DNA of 22,620 nucleotides from Nitrospirota bacterium (GTDB lineage Bacteria; Nitrospirota; JAOUDF01). The notes beneath the pieces were generated by a model. That model saw only the letters and a program-made list of their open reading frames with translations, did no database searches and was not told where the DNA came from. The position numbers were made by a program, and so were the translations under genes. The DNA is taken from contig JAOUDF010000017.1 in assembly GCA_029859385.1 (NCBI GenBank), positions 1-22,620 on the forward strand, given 5' to 3'. Positions 1 through 7,583 of the stretch are shown piece after piece (the first letter of the stretch is position 1; the number at the start of each line of letters is the position of its first letter).

Positions 1-956
1 TCGCTGTCGCCGGTAAGGCTGATGTATTCGATGAGGAGCGCCTCCACCGGCGTGTTGCCCGTGCGCTCGCCGAAGCCCAGAAGGGCGCCGTTGGCCGAGG
101 CACAGCCATAGAGCCACGCGGTAGACGCGTTGATCAGCACCTTGTGGAAGTCATTATGGCCGTGCCATTCCAGCTGCGCCGACGGCACGCCGCCGTAGTG
201 GTTGAGGCCATAGATGAGCTCCGGCACGCTCCGGGGAAGGGCAGCCCCCTGGTAGGGGACGCCGTACCCCATGGTGTCGCAGGCACGGACCTTTACGGGG
301 ATACCGCTCTCCTGCGAGAGCCTCATCAGCTCCCTGACAAAGGGGATGACGAAGCCGAAGAAGTCGGCCCTGGTGATGTCCTCGAGATGACACCGCGGGA
401 CGATGCCGTGCTCCAGCGCCGTCCTCACGATGTCGAGGTAGTCGTCCATGGCCTGTTGCCGCGTCTTTCCGAGCTTCAGGTAGATATGATAGTCGGAACA
501 CGATGTGAGAATACCCGTCTCCTTGAGCCCCATATCCTTTACCAGCTGAAAGTCGCTCTTCACCGCCCGTATCCAGCCCGTTACCTCGGGGTAGCGGTAC
601 CCTCGCTCAAGGCAGAGGCGCACCGCCTCCTTGTCCTTGTCGGAATAGAGGAAGAACTCGCTCTGGCGGATGATCCCCTTCGGCCCGCCCATCCGGTGGA
701 GAAGGTCGAAGATATCGACGATCTCCTGCGCCGAATAAGGAGGCCGTGCCTGCTGACCGTCGCGGAAGGTGGTATCGGTGATCCATATCTCCTTCGGCGG
801 GTTCAGCGGTACAACGCGTCCATGAAACGGGACGCTCGGGACCTCGGTATAAGGGAAGTACTCTCGATAAAGGTTGGGGTCGGCTACCTCCTGAAGGCCG
901 AAGACATGCTCCGGCCCCAGGAGGTTGCTGCCTCTTTCAAGGAAATTGTCCCACAT
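1..956 (-). CDS. HMGL-like acyltransferase, Re-citrate synthase/homocitrate synthase-like (3' end missing)
   Basis: This reading frame is open from an ATG at 956 to the left edge, giving 318 residues without a stop. The start is supported by AAGGAG eight bases upstream, which overlaps the rpsA stop codon; only 12 bases separate the two genes. The protein has the TIM-barrel signature of the isopropylmalate/homocitrate/citramalate synthase family. It shows DTTFRDGQQ at residues 61-69 with the catalytic Arg65 and Asp66, a barrel Glu100, and the metal-binding HGHND at 265-269, followed by an NAS..WLYG..ANG..GFGERTGNTP stretch. These enzymes condense acetyl-CoA with a 2-oxo acid. The wording of the motifs resembles anaerobe Re-citrate synthases more than LeuA, but this is from memory and substrate cannot be read from sequence alone. 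Automated pipelines sometimes give such proteins misleading names. Family certain, exact reaction uncertain. Confidence 0.85.
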   Translation of the reverse strand, partial: MWDNFLERGSNLLGPEHVFGLQEVADPNLYREYFPYTEVPSVPFHGRVVPLNPPKEIWITDTTFRDGQQARPPYSAQEIVDIFDLLHRMGGPKGIIRQSEFFLYSDKDKEAVRLCLERGYRYPEVTGWIRAVKSDFQLVKDMGLKETGILTSCSDYHIYLKLGKTRQQAMDDYLDIVRTALEHGIVPRCHLEDITRADFFGFVIPFVRELMRLSQESGIPVKVRACDTMGYGVPYQGAALPRSVPELIYGLNHYGGVPSAQLEWHGHNDFHKVLINASTAWLYGCASANGALLGFGERTGNTPVEALLIEYISLTGDS

Positions 957-968
957 CGCACTGTCTCC

Positions 969-2702
969 TTACGACCTGGAACTCTTCTTCGCGACCGCGC
1001 CGAGGCTCTGATCGGGCTTTTCCTGGCTGCGGCGATACTCATCGAGCTCGTCCCGCTCGCTGCCCCTCTGCTGGGCACGAACGCTCAGACCGATCTTCCG
1101 GTCAGCGGAGTCCACCTTGATGATGCGGGCGGAGATTGAATCGCCAATGGCGACGCTGTCCTCGATCTTCTTGGCAGGATCCTTGGCCAGCTCGGAGATA
1201 TGGATAAGGCCTTCCACGCCGTCCTCCAGCTCTACGAAGACGCCGAAGTCGGTCACCTTGACCACCGTGCCGCTCGCGTCGGAACCGACCTGATAACGGG
1301 ACGGGATGGTGCCCTCCCACGGATCGGTTTCAAGCTGCTTGAGGCCGAGGGAGATACGCTCCTTGTCTGCATCGACGGAAAGGACAACGGCTTCCACCGA
1401 CTGCCCCTTCTTGAGGAGTTCCGAAGGGTGCTTGAGGTGCTTGGTCCACGACATGTCGGAGATGTGGATAAGGCCATCGATCCCCTCTTCGAGGCCGACG
1501 AAGGCGCCGAAGTCGGTCAGGTTCCGCACCTTGCCCTCTACCTTGAGACCGACAGGATAACGCTCGGCAATGCTCGCCCAGGGGTTGGACTCGATCTGCT
1601 TCATGCCCAGGGAGATACGGCGGCTGGAGCGGTCCACGTTGAGGACGACCGCCTCGATGATGTCGCCCACCTCGACCACCTTGGAGGGGTGCTTTACCTT
1701 CTGGGTCCAGGACATCTCGGAAACGTGGACAAGACCTTCCACACCTTCCTCAAGCTGCACGAAGGCGCCGTACTCGGTAAGGCTTACCACCTTGCCCTTG
1801 ATACGGGTGCCCACGGCATACTTCTGCTCGACCTGCGTCCAGGGATCGGCCGATTTCTGCTTGAGACCAAGGGAGACGCGCTCGTTATCGCGGTCGAACT
1901 TCAGTACCATTACCTCGATCTGGTCACCCACCATCAGAAGCTCCGAAGGATGGCTGATGCGGCCCCACGACATATCGGTGATGTAGAGAAGTCCGTCGAT
2001 GCCGCCAAGGTCGATGAAGGCGCCGTACTCGGTGATGTTCTTGACCGTACCCTTGACCAGCATCCCTTCCGAAAGGGTCGAGAGGGTATCGCTCTTCTTC
2101 TTGGAACGCTCCTCTTCCAGCAGAACACGGCGGGAAAGTACGATGTTGCCGCGCTTCTGGTTCATCTTGAGGATACGCATCCTGAGGGTCTGTCCCTGGA
2201 GCGAATCGAGGTTGCGCACGGGGCGCAGGTCGATCTGTGAGCCGGGGAGGAACGCCTTGACGCCGTTGATATCGACGGTGAGACCACCCTTGATCTTGGC
2301 CACGACCTTGCCTTCCACCACCTCGTTGTTGTCGTAAGCCTTGGCGATCTGTTCCCATATCTTGATCTTGTCGGCCTTGTCCTTGGAAAGGACGACGTTA
2401 CCGTCACTGTCCTCGCGCTCTTCAAGGAAGACATTGATCTCATCGCCCGCAGACAACGCTTCGATCTCATCGGTGGTAAACTCCGAAGCGGGCACGATCC
2501 CCTCGGACTTGTAGCCGATATCGACCATGACCCCTTCCCTGGTTACCCGAAGGACCAGGCCCTTGACCACCGCACCTTCCTCGACATTCCGGAGTGACGC
2601 TTCGTAGAGCTGCTCGAGATCGCCAAACTCCTCGTCAAACTCGTCCTTCTCCTGCTCTTCAAGCTCAAGCAGGTCTTCCTCATAAAACTTCTTCTTAGCC
2701 AT
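969..2702 (-). CDS. rpsA: 30S ribosomal protein S1
   Basis: A 577-residue protein with six S1 (OB-fold) repeats, at about residues 40-110, 125-193, 210-282, 295-369, 382-456 and 470-545. Repeats 3 to 6 carry the typical ..G.V..(I/L)T(E/D)(Y/F)GAF(I/V).L..G(I/V)(E/D)GL(I/V)H(I/V)S pattern. The N-terminus is very acidic (residues 7-30) and the tail after residue 545 is charged and probably disordered. S1 binds mRNA on the 30S subunit and helps start translation of leaders that are structured or have weak Shine-Dalgarno sites. The length matches the family. The ATG at 2702 has GGAGG nine bases upstream. The gene lies 78 bases after ispH and 12 bases before the acyltransferase gene, in the familiar cmk-(ispH)-rpsA neighbourhood. 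Confidence 0.97.
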   Translation of the reverse strand: MAKKKFYEEDLLELEEQEKDEFDEEFGDLEQLYEASLRNVEEGAVVKGLVLRVTREGVMVDIGYKSEGIVPASEFTTDEIEALSAGDEINVFLEEREDSDGNVVLSKDKADKIKIWEQIAKAYDNNEVVEGKVVAKIKGGLTVDINGVKAFLPGSQIDLRPVRNLDSLQGQTLRMRILKMNQKRGNIVLSRRVLLEEERSKKKSDTLSTLSEGMLVKGTVKNITEYGAFIDLGGIDGLLYITDMSWGRISHPSELLMVGDQIEVMVLKFDRDNERVSLGLKQKSADPWTQVEQKYAVGTRIKGKVVSLTEYGAFVQLEEGVEGLVHVSEMSWTQKVKHPSKVVEVGDIIEAVVLNVDRSSRRISLGMKQIESNPWASIAERYPVGLKVEGKVRNLTDFGAFVGLEEGIDGLIHISDMSWTKHLKHPSELLKKGQSVEAVVLSVDADKERISLGLKQLETDPWEGTIPSRYQVGSDASGTVVKVTDFGVFVELEDGVEGLIHISELAKDPAKKIEDSVAIGDSISARIIKVDSADRKIGLSVRAQQRGSERDELDEYRRSQEKPDQSLGAVAKKSSRS

Positions 2703-2730
2703 TTTCTACTTCCTCCCACTATATGATATG

Positions 2731-2743
2731 GCGGCAATGCCGC
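2731..2743 (-). other. Short hairpin in the rpsA leader
   Basis: The 13 bases form GCGGC-ATT-GCCGC as RNA, five G/C pairs with a three-base loop, 28 bases upstream of the rpsA start and 14 bases upstream of its GGAGG. No T-run follows, so it is not an intrinsic terminator. S1 represses its own translation in enterobacteria through a structured leader, so a role in leader folding is conceivable, but nothing here proves it. Confidence 0.3.
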
Positions 2744-2780
2744 GTGTTACTCTCTGAAAACGATCCGTTTTCCCAAGGTG

Positions 2781-3644
2781 TCAACTATTCTTCAAAGCCG
2801 TCGCCCGGCTTTTTTCCAACTCCTTCAACTTTTCCACCACCCCGTTGATGATCCATTCAGGCGTCGATGCCCCAGCGGTGATCCCTACCTTTTCCACCTT
2901 TTCCAACCACTCCTCCCGGATCTCTTCCGGTACCTCGATATGGTAGGTGGTCTTCCCCTCGTCGAGGCAGATGGTGGTAAGCCGGGTGGTATTGGCGCTG
3001 TTGCGCCCGCCGACCACCAGCATGAGGTCGACCTTCCGGGCCAGCTCCCGCGTCGCCTCCTGCCGCACCGTCGTCGAGTTGCAGATGGTGTTGAAGACCT
3101 TCACCACCTTCCCCCTGGCCAGGCATTCTGTCACCACCGCCGCCAGGTTCTCGAAGGACTGGGTGGTCTGGACGATCACCCCGATGCGCTTTTTGAGCCG
3201 GATATCCTTAAGCTCCTCCGCGCTCTCCACCACGACGGCGCCCTTTCCGGCGCTGCCCATGATGCTCGTGACCTCCGGGTGCCCCTTGTCGCCCACCAGC
3301 ACCACCTGATACCCCTCTTCGGCCAGTTGATGTGCATCTTCCTGGGCCTTCTTGACGAAGGGACAGGTCGCGTCGATGACATTGAAACGCTGTTGCGCCT
3401 CTTCCATCACCGCCGGTGGTACGCCATGAGTCCTTACTATCAGTGTCGCGCCGCCTTCAGACGGCAGGTCATTGACCGATTTCACCCCCTCGCTTCCGAG
3501 CTTTTCCACTACCTGGGGATTATGGATTATGGGCCCCAGGGTATACACTTCACCTTCACAATTCTCAGCGGCTTCAAAAGCCATATTGATGGCCCGCTTT
3601 ACACCGAAGCAGAAGCCGGCATTAGCGGCAAGCAGGATCTCCAT
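2781..3644 (-). CDS. ispH: 4-hydroxy-3-methylbut-2-enyl diphosphate reductase
   Basis: IspH (LytB) is the last enzyme of the MEP pathway. It reductively dehydrates HMBPP to isopentenyl and dimethylallyl diphosphate using a [4Fe-4S] cluster. The protein is 287 residues, the short single-domain form. The three cluster cysteines are visible: Cys12 in GFCFGVKRA, Cys94 in DATCPFV and Cys188 in NTICNST. Substrate residues His41 (GPIIHNP), His73 (THGVPP), His122 and the proton-donor Glu124 (HPEV) are present. The ATG at 3644 has GAGGG upstream. The start lies inside the end of cmk (23-base overlap), so translation is probably coupled. The gene is sixth after cmk in the aromatic-to-rpsA train. Confidence 0.97.
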   Translation of the reverse strand: MEILLAANAGFCFGVKRAINMAFEAAENCEGEVYTLGPIIHNPQVVEKLGSEGVKSVNDLPSEGGATLIVRTHGVPPAVMEEAQQRFNVIDATCPFVKKAQEDAHQLAEEGYQVVLVGDKGHPEVTSIMGSAGKGAVVVESAEELKDIRLKKRIGVIVQTTQSFENLAAVVTECLARGKVVKVFNTICNSTTVRQEATRELARKVDLMLVVGGRNSANTTRLTTICLDEGKTTYHIEVPEEIREEWLEKVEKVGITAGASTPEWIINGVVEKLKELEKSRATALKNS

Positions 3645-4314
3645 GCCGTTCCCTCACCACCATTGCCATCTTTTCGATCACCTCGTCGACCGACAGGCCG
3701 GTTGAGTCGATGAGCACCGCGTCATCCGCCTTTTTGAGCGGAGAATGGTCGCGGTTCATGTCGTTGTGATCGCGGCGGCGGATCGCCTCGATAGTCTCCT
3801 CAAGGTCGACCGTTTCACCCTTGGACCGCATCTCTTCCCAGCGGCGGCGGCCCCTCTCGCGCACGTCGGCGTCGAGGTAGAACTTGGCCCCGGCATTGGG
3901 GAATATCACCGTCCCTACGTCGCGCCCTTCCAGGACCACGCCGCCCTTCTCTCCAAGGCTGCGCTGAAGCTCCACCAGCCGTTCCCGCACCGGTTGCTTC
4001 GCCGAGATCGCCGAGGCCATCATGCTCATCTCCGGCGTACGGATCGCCTCGGTGACATCGATGCCGTCCACCAGCACATGGGACTTTCCTCCGGCGTTGA
4101 GCGACAGGTCCACCATGGTCTCATCGCAGAAACGGGCAATGGCCCGGCCGTCCTCCAGATTGATCCCATCCCGGACCGCCTTCCACCCCATGGCCCGGTA
4201 CATGGCGCCGGTGTCGATGTAGATATAGCCAAGCCTCTTCGCCAGCAGCTTTCCGACAGTACTCTTACCGGCGCTGGACGGGCCGTCGATGGCGACGATC
4301 AGTTCTTTTTTCAT
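3622..4314 (-). CDS. cmk: Cytidylate kinase
   Basis: CMP/dCMP kinase transfers phosphate from ATP to CMP and dCMP for nucleic acid and CDP-lipid synthesis. The P-loop GPSSAGKST lies near the N-terminus, followed by DTGAMYRA, VLEGRDVGTVIFP (the CMP-binding region) and a LID with DVRERGRRRWEE. The full length of about 230 residues is normal. Two adjacent ATG codons (4317 and 4314) are possible starts. The only purine-rich stretch nearby is AAAGG at 4319-4323, which lies one base from the first ATG and four from the second, so I chose the second. Upstream space is occupied by a double-hairpin repeat that ends six bases before the first ATG. cmk overlaps ispH by 23 bases. Confidence 0.95.
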   Translation of the reverse strand: MKKELIVAIDGPSSAGKSTVGKLLAKRLGYIYIDTGAMYRAMGWKAVRDGINLEDGRAIARFCDETMVDLSLNAGGKSHVLVDGIDVTEAIRTPEMSMMASAISAKQPVRERLVELQRSLGEKGGVVLEGRDVGTVIFPNAGAKFYLDADVRERGRRRWEEMRSKGETVDLEETIEAIRRRDHNDMNRDHSPLKKADDAVLIDSTGLSVDEVIEKMAMVVRERHGDPACR

Positions 4315-4323
4315 CATGCCTTT

Positions 4324-4380
4324 GTAGGGGCGATCCTTGTGATCGCCCTGATTATGGGCGAATACAAGATTCGCCCCTAC
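4324..4380. repeat. REP-like double-hairpin repeat between aroA and cmk
   Basis: Two 25-base inverted arms (4324-4348 and 4356-4380) are separated by seven bases. The arms match at 21 of 25 positions when one is reverse-complemented, both beginning GTAGGGGCGA from the outside. Each arm is itself a perfect hairpin with an 8-bp stem and a 5-base loop: GGGCGATC/GATCGCCC around CTTGT, and GGGCGAAT/ATTCGCCC around ACAAG. The stem differences between arms are compensated, so pairing is kept while sequence varies. The loops are reverse complements of each other. This resembles REP/BIME-type elements mobilised by RAYT transposases. It fills almost the whole gap, three bases after the aroA stop and six before the first cmk ATG. 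No second copy occurs in this window. Confidence 0.85.
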
Positions 4381-4383
4381 GAA

Positions 4384-5709
4384 CTACGAACAAATTCGTT
4401 TCAACGTTTCTTCAAAACCCGGGAACGATGTCTCGATCCAGCGGGTACCGTTTACCGTCGTCTCACCCTTGGCAGCAAGCCCGGCTATCAGCATCGACAT
4501 GGCCACCCGATGGTCGCCGTGGCTTTCGCAGACTGCACCGCTGATCGGCTTGCCGCCGACAATCCTCATGCCGTCGGAAAGCTCCTCGACCTCGACGCCG
4601 ACCTTTCGCAGTTCAGCGGCCATGGTGGCGATACGGTCGGTCTCTTTTACCCGCAGCTCCTTTGCGTCACGGATCACCGTTTCGCCTTCGGCCAGCGCCG
4701 CGGCCACTGCCAGGACCGGCACCTCGTCGATCATCCGCGGGATGATCTCGCCGCCCAGGGTAATGCCTTTCAACAAAGCCGAACGGACCAGCAGGTCAGC
4801 CACCGGCTCTCCCGCCTCGTCCCGCATATTCTCAAGCGTAATATCGGCGCCCATATTCCTGAGGGCATCGATGATCCCCGTCCGCGTCGGATTTACGCCG
4901 ACATTTTTGATCAGAAGCTCCGAACCGGGCACGATGCTCGCCGCCACCAGGAAGAAGGCTGCCGATGAAATATCTCCAGGAACCGCCACCGGCCTGCCGA
5001 TCAGATCGGGCCTGCCGACGACCGTGGCCTTGAGCCCATCGATCCGCACCGTCGCGCCGAACCCGGCCAGCATCCGCTCCGTGTGATCCCGTGACTTCTC
5101 AGGCTCGCTGACCGACGTCTCCCCTTCGGCATAGAGGCCCGCCAGAAGAACCGCCGACTTCACCTGGGCGCTGGCGATGGGCGACACATAGTGCACCCCC
5201 TTCAGATTGCTCCCGTGAATGGCCAGAGGCGCCAGTTTACCGCCATCGCGACCGTCGATCCTCGCCCCCATGGTCTTGAGCGGGTCGGTCACGCGCCCCA
5301 TGGGGCGCTTTCTCAGATACTGGTCGCCGGTGAGCACCGAGAAGAAAGACTGCCCTGCCAGCAGGCCCGTGAGCAGCCGCATGCTGGTGCCCGAGTTGCC
5401 CAGGTCCAGCACGTCAGTCGGTTCCGAGAGTCCGTCGATCCCCTTGCCGTGGACGATCAGCTCGGTGGGGCTTACTTCGTCAATCCCGATACCCATCAGC
5501 CGGAAGGCTTTGGCCGTGCCGAGACTGTCCTCACCGTTGAGAAACCCGGTGATCCTCGTCTCTCCTCGGCTTATGGCGCCGAACATCACAGACCGGTGGG
5601 AGATCGACTTGTCGCCGGGGACGGTGATCTCGCCCCTGAGCCCCTTCGACGTCCGTACGGTTATCCTGTCCGCCTTCGTTGTCATTTCTTCAATCGCCGG
5701 TACGGTCAT
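4384..5709 (-). CDS. aroA: 3-phosphoshikimate 1-carboxyvinyltransferase (EPSP synthase)
   Basis: EPSP synthase joins PEP to shikimate-3-phosphate, the sixth step of the shikimate pathway. The 441-residue protein has the two-domain inside-out barrel motifs: PGDKSISHR at residues 31-39 with the catalytic Lys34, GNSGTSMR at 104-111, YLRKRPMGR at 131-139, the active-site Asp328 in MIDEVPVLA, and RVKETDRI at 353-360. The Gly at 107, where alanine gives glyphosate tolerance in other enzymes, is glycine here. The ATG at 5709 overlaps the tyrA stop as ATGA, which supports this start, although Met9 is a possible alternative. It is followed by the double-hairpin repeat and then cmk. Confidence 0.97.
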   Translation of the reverse strand: MTVPAIEEMTTKADRITVRTSKGLRGEITVPGDKSISHRSVMFGAISRGETRITGFLNGEDSLGTAKAFRLMGIGIDEVSPTELIVHGKGIDGLSEPTDVLDLGNSGTSMRLLTGLLAGQSFFSVLTGDQYLRKRPMGRVTDPLKTMGARIDGRDGGKLAPLAIHGSNLKGVHYVSPIASAQVKSAVLLAGLYAEGETSVSEPEKSRDHTERMLAGFGATVRIDGLKATVVGRPDLIGRPVAVPGDISSAAFFLVAASIVPGSELLIKNVGVNPTRTGIIDALRNMGADITLENMRDEAGEPVADLLVRSALLKGITLGGEIIPRMIDEVPVLAVAAALAEGETVIRDAKELRVKETDRIATMAAELRKVGVEVEELSDGMRIVGGKPISGAVCESHGDHRVAMSMLIAGLAAKGETTVNGTRWIETSFPGFEETLKRICS

Positions 5710-6563
5710 GCCAGTTTCTTCTTGACCTCTCTCGCCCGCTCGAACTCACCGGCAAGGGCCGCCCCGTCCGAAGCGGCGACCATCTCCCGCAGGCGCTTCA
5801 TATGCTCGATGAAGCTGTCCATCGACGCGACGATCTGCTCCCGGTTGAGAAGGCAGATGTCCCGCCACATATCGGGGTGGCTCCCGGCAATCCGCGTATA
5901 GTCACGGAAACCGCCGCCGGAATAAGGAACAAAACCACCGTCTTCCATATCGAGCACGGTGTTGACCAGACCAAAGGCCACCATGTGGGGCAGATGGCTC
6001 ACCGCCGCAAATATCCGGTCATGGCTGGCCGGCCCCATCCGCACGGTTACGGAACCCACCGCTTTCCAGAGCGTCTCTACCTGATTCAGGGCATCCCCAT
6101 CGGTAGACGCGGTCGGCGTAATAATGCACTTGGCGCCTTCGTAGAGGTCAGCCCTCGCTGCCGCCGCGCCGGAATCCTCGCTGCCGGCGATGGGGTGCGC
6201 CCCCACTACCCGCGCCCGCGAGCCGATGGCGGCCTCCATGGCCGAAACCACCGATTCCTTCACGCTTCCTGCATCGGTCACAATGGCGCCGGGTTTCACT
6301 ATCGCGGCCAGTGATTTCGCCAGAGCCGGGAATGTCGCCACCGGCGTGCAGAGGACCACCAGGTCGGCGTCCTTCACCCCCTCTTCGAGGTCAAGCCGGT
6401 ATGAGTCTATGGCCCCCCGCTCGAGGGCAGTCTTCAGGTTGGCCTCGCCCCGGCCCACGCCGACCACCGTACCGGCCAGGCCGCGCTTGCGGATGGCCAG
6501 GCCCAGCGACCCGCCGATGAGACCGACGCCGATGATGGCAACCTTTGTAAAGTGCGGTTCCAT
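5706..6563 (-). CDS. tyrA: Prephenate dehydrogenase
   Basis: TyrA oxidatively decarboxylates prephenate (or arogenate) to the tyrosine precursor using NAD(P)+. This 285-residue protein is a stand-alone dehydrogenase without a fused chorismate mutase or ACT domain. It has the Rossmann GVGLIGGS at residues 12-19, LCTPV at 71-75, DAGSVK at 97-102, GAHPIAGSE with the catalytic His123, and SHLPH at 189-193. The C-terminal helical part has GGGFRDYTRIAGSHPDMW, typical of the family. The ATG at 6563 lies six bases after the aroF stop; CAGGG just upstream is a close, imperfect ribosome-binding site. Cofactor and prephenate-versus-arogenate choice cannot be told from sequence by eye. Confidence 0.95.
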   Translation of the reverse strand: MEPHFTKVAIIGVGLIGGSLGLAIRKRGLAGTVVGVGRGEANLKTALERGAIDSYRLDLEEGVKDADLVVLCTPVATFPALAKSLAAIVKPGAIVTDAGSVKESVVSAMEAAIGSRARVVGAHPIAGSEDSGAAAARADLYEGAKCIITPTASTDGDALNQVETLWKAVGSVTVRMGPASHDRIFAAVSHLPHMVAFGLVNTVLDMEDGGFVPYSGGGFRDYTRIAGSHPDMWRDICLLNREQIVASMDSFIEHMKRLREMVAASDGAALAGEFERAREVKKKLA

Positions 6564-6569
6564 ACCCTG

Positions 6570-7583
6570 TCAGATTTCCCTGTCCACCGCCGCGGCGACC
6601 CGACGCAGGTCACCCATGAGCTGCCGGAAGACCTTGTATTTGAGCGACTGCTCGCCATCGGAGAGCGCCTCCTCGGGCAGCGGGTGCACCTCGATGAGCA
6701 GGCCGTCGGCCCCGGCGGCCACTGCCGCCTTGGCCATGGGCGCAACCAGGTCCCACTTGCCCACGCCGTGGGACGGGTCCACCACTACCGGCAGGTGGGT
6801 CAGCTGCTTGAGCACCGGTATCGCCGAAAGGTCCAGCGTATTGCGGGTAGCGGTCTCGTAGGTGCGGATGCCGCGCTCGCAGAGGATGACCTTGTGGTTC
6901 CCCTGGGACATGATGTATTCCGCCGACATCAGGAACTCCTTGATGGTCGCGGAAAGCCCCCGCTTGAGGATGACCGGCTTGTCCACCTTGCCCACGTCGA
7001 GCAGGAGGCGGAAGTTCTGCATGTTGCGGGCGCCGATCTGGATGACGTCCGCGTATTTAACGATCAGGTCGAGGTCGCGGGAATCCATGAGCTCGGTGAC
7101 CACGGGCAGGCCGGTGGCCTCCCGCGCCTCGGCAAGGTACTTGAGCCCTTCTTCGCCCAGCCCCTGGAAGGCATAGGGAGAGGTCCTCGGCTTGAAGGCG
7201 CCGCCCCGGATGAAGCTGGCCCCGCATGCCTTGATCTCTTTGGCTATCTCCAGGAGCAGGTCTTTCTTCTCCACGGAACAGGGACCGGCGATTATCGGCA
7301 CCTTTCGATCGCCGATCTTTACGCCGTTCACGTCGATAACGGTGTTCTCTTTCTTGAAATCCCGGCTGGCCAGTTTGTATGGCTTGAGGATAGGCATTGC
7401 TTTCTCAATGCCGGGTATCGCCGCGAAGGGAAGGGCCTCGATTACCCGTTCGTCGCCGATGACGCCGATGATACTCCGCTCCACCCCCTGGGAGACGTGG
7501 CCGGTGAGGCCCCGCTCCTTGAGTCGGTCCATTATATGGTCTATTTCAGCCTTGGTTACTTCAGGTTTTAATACGATAATCAT
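6570..7583 (-). CDS. aroF: 3-deoxy-7-phosphoheptulonate synthase, type I-beta with regulatory N-domain
   Basis: DAHP synthase condenses PEP and erythrose-4-phosphate, the first committed step to aromatic compounds. The 337-residue length and layout match the Thermotoga maritima enzyme: a ferredoxin-like domain at about 1-70 and a catalytic barrel at about 80-335. Family metal ligands appear at the same numbers as I recall for that enzyme: Cys102 (AGPCS), His272 (DPSHGVG), Glu298 (LLIEVH) and Asp309. RGGAFKPRTSPYAFQG, KPVILKRG and ERGIRTYE are also present. In the family the N-domain mediates feedback inhibition by tyrosine and phenylalanine, so the same is likely here. The ATG overlaps the hisC stop as ATGA, indicating coupled translation. 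Confidence 0.95.
   Translation of the reverse strand: MIIVLKPEVTKAEIDHIMDRLKERGLTGHVSQGVERSIIGVIGDERVIEALPFAAIPGIEKAMPILKPYKLASRDFKKENTVIDVNGVKIGDRKVPIIAGPCSVEKKDLLLEIAKEIKACGASFIRGGAFKPRTSPYAFQGLGEEGLKYLAEAREATGLPVVTELMDSRDLDLIVKYADVIQIGARNMQNFRLLLDVGKVDKPVILKRGLSATIKEFLMSAEYIMSQGNHKVILCERGIRTYETATRNTLDLSAIPVLKQLTHLPVVVDPSHGVGKWDLVAPMAKAAVAAGADGLLIEVHPLPEEALSDGEQSLKYKVFRQLMGDLRRVAAAVDREI

Noticed and set aside
144..1139. Plus-strand open frame of 331 codons
   Set aside because: It is antisense to the acyltransferase gene and the end of rpsA. Its translation has no recognisable motif, while the minus strand gives a clear family signature. High-GC codon use keeps the opposite strand open.
1200..2240. 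Plus-strand open frame of 346 codons with repeated blocks
   Set aside because: Antisense shadow of rpsA. Its repeats merely mirror the S1 domains.
2779..2784. Perfect TTGACA on the minus strand before rpsA
   Set aside because: No acceptable -10 lies 16 to 18 bases downstream (GTTTTC). It overlaps the ispH stop, so I do not call a promoter, though an rpsA promoter nearby is still possible.
3745..4968. Plus-strand open frame of 407 codons
   Set aside because: It runs antisense across cmk, the repeat and aroA, and shows no family motifs.
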